Assembly: GCA_014730055.1 (NCBI GenBank)
Contig: WJIV01000211.1
Span: 1-19,849, forward strand
Length of the DNA stretch: 19,849 bases
Origin: Candidatus Bathyarchaeota archaeon
Lineage (GTDB): Archaea; Thermoproteota; Bathyarchaeia; TCS64
Reading direction: 5' to 3'
Part shown: one piece after another, positions 14,906-19,849 of the stretch
How the letters are laid out: each line of letters begins with the position of its first letter
Numbering within the stretch: position 1 is the stretch's first letter
Position numbers and translations under genes: made by a program
Notes under the pieces: model-generated
What the model saw: the letters and a program-made list of their open reading frames with translations, nothing else
What the model was told of the DNA's origin: nothing
The model's database searches: none

Positions 14906-15310
14906 ATGAACGATGACGAACTGGAGCGTATAAAACGTAAACGACTAGAGGAGATGCAGCGCCGGCTACTCCTAAAGGAACTGCAAGAAAAGGAAGAGGA
15001 GCTAGAAGAGGAGAAGCAAGAACCAAGAGAACCCACGAACCGTGAGGTCCTTGACCGATATTTCAAGGATAGAGCATGGGAGGTCTGGAACGAGGCTCAG
15101 AGACAATACCCACAAATAATGCCGAGGATTGAACAATTACTTGTCGACGCTATAAAGCAGAATAAGATTCAAGATTATCTCGACGGGGCGAGTCTGATGG
15201 GGTTCTTCAGGCAGATAGGTTTACCAGTTAGACTTCAGACTAAAATAAGGATAAGCGAGCACGGAGAGTTAAAGACACTCGAACAGAAGATTAAGGAGAA
15301 TCGGGAGTAA
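14906..15310 (+). CDS. PDCD5/TFAR19-family DNA-binding protein
   Basis: A small basic/acidic DNA-binding protein of the archaeal-eukaryotic PDCD5 family (dsDNA_bind). The 134 residues follow the usual plan: a charged N-terminal helix with coiled-coil character (about 3-40, KRLEEMQRRLLLKELQEKEE), then a helical bundle with the hallmark DRAWEVWNEAQRQYPQ and a terminal KIRISEHGELK stretch. Function in archaea is not settled; DNA binding and possible involvement in chaperone-linked processes are known for the family. GGTGA at 14897-14901 precedes ATG 14906. Its 3' end overlaps the convergent gene at 15291 by 20 bases. Confidence 0.93.
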   Translation: MNDDELERIKRKRLEEMQRRLLLKELQEKEEELEEEKQEPREPTNREVLDRYFKDRAWEVWNEAQRQYPQIMPRIEQLLVDAIKQNKIQDYLDGASLMGFFRQIGLPVRLQTKIRISEHGELKTLEQKIKENRE

Positions 15311-15704
15311 GGGCCTTCCTTATACTCTTGAATAGATTTTCTTTTTTAGGCATCTCCCCAACGGAAACGATCCTATTATCAACGGCGATTAGAGGTACAC
15401 TGTGCATAATATATTCCGGGTAAGTCTCGTGGCTTACTTGAGCTTCACCGTTAAGGAAAAGAAGGACGTTTAATCTTTCGATAGCATACAATGTATCGCT
15501 TGTATCTATTGTTTCAATAATTAACTCCCTAGAAAGTTTGTAGGCAATCTCCTCAAGCATAAAGTAGAGGTCGTCCATCAACTGCATCTGAGTCTCAAGA
15601 CTACCTGTATCACAATTCGCACAGGAATGTGATGAAAGCGAACAGTCGACGCAGCTTTCCATCATATAACCGGGAAAAACCGTTATTCTGACAACATCGC
15701 TCAT
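15291..15704 (-). CDS. Cys-rich thioredoxin-fold-like protein of unknown function
   Basis: I do not recognise the family with certainty. The 137-residue protein starts with a strand (RITVFPG) then two CxxC pairs in the first 31 residues (C18-C21, C28-C31). It ends with VPLIAVDNRIVSVGEMP (103-119), very like the cis-proline strand and hairpin of thioredoxin/glutaredoxin folds, followed by a helix. The middle (35-65) is helical. The two pairs could form a redox site, a zinc site, or an iron-sulfur site. Convergent with PDCD5 (20-base overlap) and 65 bases downstream of the double GNAT gene on the same strand. Confidence 0.6.
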   Translation of the reverse strand: MSDVVRITVFPGYMMESCVDCSLSSHSCANCDTGSLETQMQLMDDLYFMLEEIAYKLSRELIIETIDTSDTLYAIERLNVLLFLNGEAQVSHETYPEYIMHSVPLIAVDNRIVSVGEMPKKENLFKSIRKALTPDSP

Positions 15705-15769
15705 TAAGCTCTTCGTTTAACCGCTGTTATTATAGTTTCCTAGATTCAACAACGAATCCTCTTAATTGA

Positions 15770-16912
15770 CTAGATAGAATCGAACTCCCCGAACTGATAG
15801 TTAAGCCTGTGGGGTTTAGCGTTGACAAATCTTTCAACGTTTTCGTTCTCAGTGTGGACACGGTAGTAAACATACGGCTCTCTTCTACTGTCAACAAAGC
15901 CATGACTTTCCATTATCTTTTGATAGGGATGACCACCAACAACAGTATAATAAATTGCATCAACTGACTCATTTTTAAATAAATTTAGAGCAAACTCAAC
16001 CAGTGTGTTCACTACATCTTCTCTCTCACGTAAGGACAGGACCTCCACTATGTAACCAATGGGGTGATTTGAGTCTAATCGATTAATGCGAAGTACAAGG
16101 TATCCAAGGATGTTTTCTTTCTTATCAGATGCCACATAGATTTTATAATTTCCTCCCCTTGAATCACAAAACCTCCAGTTAAGGTACTTACTTGTTTGTT
16201 CATCTATGAAATCATAATCATCTTTGATTTTTTCCCAGAATACCTCAATTTTTGAATCAAAATTACCAATCTCCTCTATAGTAAAATCGGTCTTCAAACT
16301 AGCTTTGTTAGAAAAAATATGCCTTAGAGCATTTAGAAATTTTAGTACCCTATAACCAATTAAAATAGAGAATAATCTAAATCTAGAGACCTCCTTCTCC
16401 TTACTCCAGTATTTCAGGTAACTTGCAATTTCCTCGATCTTCACTAGTTGTTTTATAGTTTTGGGAAATTCGGGCATCCTCTCATCTTCGCTACGCCTCT
16501 TGTTTCGATCGATAATAATCGGATTAGAGGTCATATTCATGTTAATAATTCCGCCCATCTCTGATATTTTTTCGTCCCTTAACTCAGCGATGCTGGTGTT
16601 AACTCCCATTCGCCTGTAATCCGGATGTACAGCTACTTCGGTGGCTTTACGTGTTAGAAGGACCTTTTCACCAATTTTGGTCCATTTAAAAATTCCCTGT
16701 GATACACCGATTATCTTACCTTCGCCTGTCTCTGCTACTACCGTTGAGTTAATATTTGTTGGCGTATCTTTAATCTTCCAAGTCCAATGTTCCTTTTTTG
16801 AGCATTCGATGTCGAATCTAGGCCATTCCTTGAAAACGAGTAAAAGAAGTGGAACTATCTGTTCCTCGTCTCCATCTTTATAGTATCTTGCACTGAAGTT
16901 TATCTCAGTCAG
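15770..16912 (-). CDS. Double-domain GNAT acetyltransferase, probable CTG start
   Basis: An acetyl-CoA-dependent acyltransferase with two GNAT-like halves; substrate unknown. From the first ATG (16609) only 279 residues are read, and that cuts the first domain at its acetyl-CoA loop. The frame is open for 101 more codons to a stop at 16916-16918, and translates to clear GNAT sequence: ARYYKDGDEEQIVPLLLLVF (8-27), the IIGVSQGIF strand (67-75), then the motif A loop VHPDYRRMGVNTSI (95-108). No ATG, GTG or TTG lies in those 101 codons; CTG at 16910-16912 sits 9 bases after GGGTGG. The second half has the KYLNWRF and ILGYLVL elements seen in polysaccharide-linked GNAT proteins, and ends with a YQKIMESHGF-type strand. 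Confidence 0.8.
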   Translation of the reverse strand: MTEINFSARYYKDGDEEQIVPLLLLVFKEWPRFDIECSKKEHWTWKIKDTPTNINSTVVAETGEGKIIGVSQGIFKWTKIGEKVLLTRKATEVAVHPDYRRMGVNTSIAELRDEKISEMGGIINMNMTSNPIIIDRNKRRSEDERMPEFPKTIKQLVKIEEIASYLKYWSKEKEVSRFRLFSILIGYRVLKFLNALRHIFSNKASLKTDFTIEEIGNFDSKIEVFWEKIKDDYDFIDEQTSKYLNWRFCDSRGGNYKIYVASDKKENILGYLVLRINRLDSNHPIGYIVEVLSLREREDVVNTLVEFALNLFKNESVDAIYYTVVGGHPYQKIMESHGFVDSRREPYVYYRVHTENENVERFVNAKPHRLNYQFGEFDSI

Positions 16913-16954
16913 ATATCATAACCACCCATACATTCTGGATTTTGTTTGGTAGGA

Positions 16955-16965
16955 GATATAAATTT
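16955..16965 (-). promoter_or_regulatory. TATA-like element upstream of the GNAT gene
   Basis: AAATTTATATC on the minus strand lies about 43-53 bases before the proposed CTG, leaving a leader that contains GGGTGG (16922-16927). This spacing supports translation starting near 16912 rather than at the ATG 303 bases further on. The remaining intergenic region to 17055 shows nothing else I can name. Confidence 0.35.
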
Positions 16966-17055
16966 ACATCTTTTCGGTAATTTCTCTATAATGCTTCAAG
17001 TCAATTTTCAACTCAAATCCTGTTATAAGAATCGACATGTTCGAGCAAACATAAC

Positions 17056-17064
17056 TATTTAAAA
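17056..17064 (+). promoter_or_regulatory. TATA-like box of the molybdopterin operon
   Basis: TATTTAAAA lies 35-43 bases before the moaA GTG (17099). GGAG at 17090-17093 with 5-base spacing supports GTG as the start. It is the likely single promoter for the tightly packed moaA-moeA series. Confidence 0.5.
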
Positions 17065-17098
17065 CCACCAAGTCTGGATCAATTAAGGCGGAGAACAA

Positions 17099-18019
17099 GT
17101 GGAAGATCCCATTAGAGACGCATTTGACCGTCCAATCAACAGTTTAAGGATAAGCGTGACCCAGAAATGTAACTTTAATTGCTTTTTCTGTCACCAGGAA
17201 GGCGAACATGACTCTGGTAAGGAAATGAGCCTTGAAGAAATTACTGAGGTTGTGAAACTAGCATCTAATTCGGGAATCCGTAAGATCAAGCTGACTGGTG
17301 GAGAACCACTGATCAGGGATGATATTGTTGATATCGTTAGAAGCATTTCTCCCATGGTCGATGAAGTCTCGATGACAACCAACGCAAGTCTTCTTGAGGG
17401 AAAAGCTTGTGACCTGAGAGAGGCTGGATTAGCGAGAGTTAATATAAGCTTACATACCCTTAAGCCCTCAACGTTTCAGAGGATTACCGCTAGCGATTAT
17501 GAAATTCAAGTTAAGAGGGGAATAGAAGAAGCTTTGAGATGTGGGCTTAGTCCTGTGAAACTTAACATGGTCGTTATGAAGAGTATTAACTCTGAGGAGA
17601 TCTCGGATCTTATTGAATACAGTATAGAGACTGGTGCTATTCTGCAATTAATAGAGTTCCAGGAACTTGAGAACGGCTCCAAGTATTATGATGAATTTCA
17701 TTACGACTTGAATGAGATTGAGGATTATCTCGAGGAGAAATCTAAAAAAGTCTTAAAAAGAGCTCTGCACCACAGAAAAGTGTATCATCTGGAGAATGGT
17801 GCAAAAGTCGAGGTTGTTCGACCTATGCACAATAGCGAGTTCTGCGCATACTGTACGAGGCTTAGACTGACAAGTGACGGAAAGCTGAAAGCCTGCTTGA
17901 TGAGAGACGATAACCTTGTCTCTTTTGTTGATCTGATTCGGAGTGGAGAGAGCCATGAAAAACAGCTAGAGGCTTTCAAGGAGGCTATAAGCCGCCGTGA
18001 GCCTTACTGGAGGGAGTAG
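17099..18019 (+). CDS. moaA: GTP 3',8-cyclase MoaA
   Basis: The radical SAM enzyme that opens molybdopterin synthesis, converting GTP to 3',8-cyclo-GTP. The N-terminal cluster motif CxxxCxxC is C24, C28 and C31, with SAM-binding LTGGEP (65-70). The C-terminal [4Fe-4S] site that binds GTP is C249, C252 and C266 (FCAYC...KACL). The protein ends EPYWRE at residue 306 and lacks the Gly-Gly tail of bacterial MoaA; shorter archaeal relatives may share this. GTG 17099 has GGAG 5 bases upstream. Its 3' end overlaps an alternative moaD start, and moaD follows directly. Confidence 0.95.
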   Translation: MEDPIRDAFDRPINSLRISVTQKCNFNCFFCHQEGEHDSGKEMSLEEITEVVKLASNSGIRKIKLTGGEPLIRDDIVDIVRSISPMVDEVSMTTNASLLEGKACDLREAGLARVNISLHTLKPSTFQRITASDYEIQVKRGIEEALRCGLSPVKLNMVVMKSINSEEISDLIEYSIETGAILQLIEFQELENGSKYYDEFHYDLNEIEDYLEEKSKKVLKRALHHRKVYHLENGAKVEVVRPMHNSEFCAYCTRLRLTSDGKLKACLMRDDNLVSFVDLIRSGESHEKQLEAFKEAISRREPYWRE

Positions 18020-18020
18020 A

Positions 18021-18263
18021 TTGAGGATAAAAATCAAGTATTATGCCTCTTTCAAAGAGTTCACTGGAAAGGAGGAGGAACAAATAGAGGTAGATGATCA
18101 CATGAGCCTTTCTGAGATCAGAGACTATGTCAAAGGGTTATACACCAAGATAGGTCGACAAGAGCAAGTGCTAGTAGCCCTCAATGGGTCATTTAAGCCA
18201 CTGGAGACGAAGGTAGAGGACGGCGATATTCTTTCCTTTTTCCCACCGGTAAGCGGAGGATAA
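18021..18263 (+). CDS. moaD: MoaD, small sulfur-carrier subunit of molybdopterin synthase
   Basis: An 80-residue ubiquitin-fold sulfur carrier. It ends PPVSGG: the C-terminal Gly-Gly is the site of adenylation and thiocarboxylation. FKEFTG and VALNGS-type strands and DILSFFPPVSGG match MoaD. I chose TTG 18021 (MRIKIKYYAS), since GGAGG at 18009-18013 gives 7-base spacing and the upstream GTG at 17997 adds eight unrelated residues. It lies one base after the moaA stop. No MoeB-type activating enzyme is in the window. Confidence 0.93.
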   Translation: MRIKIKYYASFKEFTGKEEEQIEVDDHMSLSEIRDYVKGLYTKIGRQEQVLVALNGSFKPLETKVEDGDILSFFPPVSGG

Positions 18264-18266
18264 TCT

Positions 18267-18677
18267 TTGATCAAGGTTCAGCTAGAGGATTTCCATGTTG
18301 ATGAGCTAATTGAAAAAATTCGAACTAGAGATAGCGGTTGCATTGTGACTTTCATTGGCACGGTTAGAGATTACTCGGGTAGTAAGAATGTCAGCAAGAT
18401 GAGTCTAGAGGTCTACGAGGAAATGGCCCTTAATGAGCTTGAAAAGATCTCAGAAGAAGCTAAGGAGTTGTTCGCCCTAAACTGTGTTAATATTGTACAT
18501 AGGCACGGCGAGCTATCAGTGGGTGAGAATATTGTTTTCATCGGCGTCTCAGCCGGTCATAGAGATCAGGGTTTTGAGGGATGCCGCTTTATTATAGATG
18601 AGTTGAAGAAACGGGTTCCCATCTGGAAGAAGGAATACACACCGGAAGGGGAATTTTGGGTTGAAGGAGAGTATTGA
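18267..18677 (+). CDS. moaE: MoaE, large catalytic subunit of molybdopterin synthase
   Basis: It converts cyclic pyranopterin monophosphate to molybdopterin using sulfur from MoaD. The 136 residues show the family signatures GTVRDY (31-36), SLEVYEEMA, HRHGELSVGE and the catalytic lysine segment RVPIWKKE near the C-terminus, followed by a WVEG end. The TTG start at 18267 follows GGAGG (18254-18258) with 8-base spacing. Three bases separate it from moaD, and its end overlaps moaC by 17 bases. Confidence 0.95.
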   Translation: MIKVQLEDFHVDELIEKIRTRDSGCIVTFIGTVRDYSGSKNVSKMSLEVYEEMALNELEKISEEAKELFALNCVNIVHRHGELSVGENIVFIGVSAGHRDQGFEGCRFIIDELKKRVPIWKKEYTPEGEFWVEGEY

Positions 18678-19125
18678 GAGGCCCCGATTAAGAATGATTG
18701 ACATAACAGAGAAGGAGATCGTACACAGACGTGCAGTCGCAAAAGGCACAATCAGGCTAAGAAAAGAGACAATACAGGCTATCGTATCGGGCGAGATAAA
18801 GAAGGGAGACCCACTAATCGTTGCAGAGATATCGGGGATTCAAGCCGTTAAGAAGACTCCGGACCTCATTCCAATGTGTCACCCTATACCCATTGGTGGG
18901 GTAGAGATGGAGTTCAAAACAGGATCCGACACAATCGAAGCCACCTGCAGTGTCACAGCTGATTATAAGACAGGGCTTGAGATGGAGGCTCTCATGGGGG
19001 TAAGCGTAGCTCTACTGAATATCTGGGATATGGTGAAGTACTTAGAGAAGGGCCCAAGAGGAGACTACGCGACAGCCGAGATCTTCGATATAAGAGTAAT
19101 CGAGAAGGTGAAAGAAGAAATATGA
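18661..19125 (+). CDS. moaC: Cyclic pyranopterin monophosphate synthase MoaC
   Basis: It converts 3',8-cyclo-GTP to cyclic pyranopterin monophosphate. The 154-residue protein carries the family motifs MIDITEKE (12-19), GIQAVKKTPDLIPMCHP with the active-site Cys-His, and GLEMEALMGVSVALLNIWDM. The TTG start at 18661 lies inside moaE; ATG 18694 is an alternative that begins at the conserved MIDI, but family members usually have a 10-15 residue lead. The stop overlaps the moaB ATG (ATGA). Confidence 0.95.
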   Translation: MKESIERPRLRMIDITEKEIVHRRAVAKGTIRLRKETIQAIVSGEIKKGDPLIVAEISGIQAVKKTPDLIPMCHPIPIGGVEMEFKTGSDTIEATCSVTADYKTGLEMEALMGVSVALLNIWDMVKYLEKGPRGDYATAEIFDIRVIEKVKEEI

Positions 19126-19622
19126 GTGACAAACATCCTAGAGACCAGGATATAAAGACAGAGTTCGCGATCCTCGTTACTAGCGATACACGAGACAAGT
19201 CCATGGACAAAACTGGTAAAAGAGCCATGGAGTTGATTAAAGGGGAAGGGCATCAGGTAGTCATATATGATCTAGTACCCAACGACTCGGAGGCTATCAT
19301 TCACTGGTTGAACATGTATCTTGTCTCAGAAGCAAAAGTCGCCTTAACTAGTGGAGGAACGGGATTGGGAGTAAAGGACAAGACAGTGAGTGTCGCAAGA
19401 AAATTATTTGAGAAGGAAATACCTGGATTTGGTGAATATTTCAGAAAATTAAGCTACGAGCAGATAGGGATTCCAGGGTTATGGAGTAGAGCAACAGCAG
19501 GAGTGAAAAATGGAAAGATAATTTTCTGTCTACCTGGCTCCACTGGAGCCGTAGAGTCCGCCCTCAAAGAGATTATACTTCCAGGTATTGGTCATATGTT
19601 ATGGGAGTTGGGAAGGGACTAG
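19122..19622 (+). CDS. moaB: Molybdopterin adenylyltransferase MoaB/MogA
   Basis: It activates molybdopterin with ATP, forming adenylated molybdopterin for metal insertion by MoeA. At 166 residues it is of MoaB size, as in archaea where MoaB serves the MogA role. Motifs: TSGGTGLGVKDKTV (75-88, with Asp that binds the pterin/Mg), PGFGEYFRKLSYEQIG, and LPGSTGAVESALKE. Its ATG overlaps the moaC stop by four bases, and moeA starts 2 bases after its stop. Confidence 0.95.
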   Translation: MSDKHPRDQDIKTEFAILVTSDTRDKSMDKTGKRAMELIKGEGHQVVIYDLVPNDSEAIIHWLNMYLVSEAKVALTSGGTGLGVKDKTVSVARKLFEKEIPGFGEYFRKLSYEQIGIPGLWSRATAGVKNGKIIFCLPGSTGAVESALKEIILPGIGHMLWELGRD

Positions 19623-19624
19623 AG

Positions 19625-19849
19625 ATGAGACCTTTCAAGGAGCTAACTGGCAGAGAGGAGGCCATGGAGCTCATTTTGAGAAATGTTGAGAAGATCAAGC
19701 GTGTAGAGGAGGTCGAACTTGATGAATCAGATGGGAGGGTCTTAGCAGAGGATATTGACGCAAGGTTCGATGTCCCTCCTTTTGATAGGTCAGCAATGGA
19801 CGGCTATGCACTTCAATCTTCAGATACCTTGAATGCTTCTGAGGAGACC
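19625..19849 (+). CDS. moeA: Molybdopterin molybdenumtransferase MoeA, N-terminal part (cut by window end)
   Basis: Only the first 75 codons lie in the window, open to the last base. The reading (MRPFKELTGREEAMELIL..) and the motif DVPPFDRSAMDGYA (about 51-64) identify MoeA, which inserts molybdate into adenylated molybdopterin; some archaea have paralogues for tungsten. ATG 19625 is 2 bases after the moaB stop and completes the operon order A-D-E-C-B-moeA. Confidence 0.93.
   Translation, partial: MRPFKELTGREEAMELILRNVEKIKRVEEVELDESDGRVLAEDIDARFDVPPFDRSAMDGYALQSSDTLNASEET

Noticed and set aside
16913..17098. Molybdenum-cofactor riboswitch or other structured leader before moaA
   Set aside because: The region is A/T-rich, with a TATA-like box 35-43 bases from the start, leaving only a short leader; no conserved aptamer-like pairing is seen.
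1..19849. Mobile elements, CRISPR arrays, tRNA or rRNA genes
   Set aside because: No transposase or integrase frame, regular repeat-spacer pattern, or cloverleaf/rRNA-like sequence was seen on either strand by eye.

Overview
The window is archaeal. Evidence: a PDCD5-type DNA-binding protein, a standalone RAM-domain regulator, an ArsR-like winged-helix protein, many TTG and GTG starts, A/T-rich TATA-like boxes 25-40 bases before starts, oligo-T ends, and AGA/AGG/ATA-rich codon use. I cannot fix the phylum; a mesophilic or thermophilic member of the TACK/Asgard or Bathyarchaeia-like lineages is a guess. No rRNA, tRNA, CRISPR array or insertion sequence is visible, and no gene-free stretch exceeds 300 bases.

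Layout. (1) 1-2865: metal homeostasis and small regulators: ferritin, a ZupT-like ZIP metal transporter, an unknown small protein, an ArsR-like repressor divergent from an amphi-Trp-type acidic protein, and a RAM-domain protein. (2) 3016-8025, plus strand: a P-loop NTPase of THEP1 type, then a three-subunit molybdenum hydroxylase (Mo, FAD and [2Fe-2S] subunits) and XdhC. (3) 8012-12746, minus strand, convergent: a NikR-like regulator, a second and distinct three-subunit molybdenum hydroxylase, and a MocA-type nucleotidyltransferase. (4) 12861-14852: a P1B-type heavy-metal ATPase divergent from the NikR-like gene. (5) 14906-16912: PDCD5, a Cys-rich thioredoxin-fold-like protein and a double GNAT protein. 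(6) 17099-19849: the molybdopterin operon moaA-moaD-moaE-moaC-moaB-moeA; moeA runs off the window.

How they fit together. The moa/moe genes make molybdopterin and insert molybdenum. MocA would add CMP to give the cytosine dinucleotide cofactor used by this enzyme family, and XdhC would hand mature cofactor to the apoenzyme. Each hydroxylase operon carries only one of these two late factors, so the convergent operons probably share them. The THEP1-like NTPase at the head of operon 1 is a candidate extra maturation or nucleotide-handling factor. The substrates of the two hydroxylases cannot be read from sequence; neither has the canonical CO dehydrogenase active-site motif.

Most notable: two genes (xdhC and the double GNAT) have conserved N-termini that extend past every ATG/GTG/TTG, with CTG as the only plausible start; the NikR-like protein has lost one of the four nickel ligands of NikR; and an exact 14-bp palindrome precedes hydroxylase operon 2.
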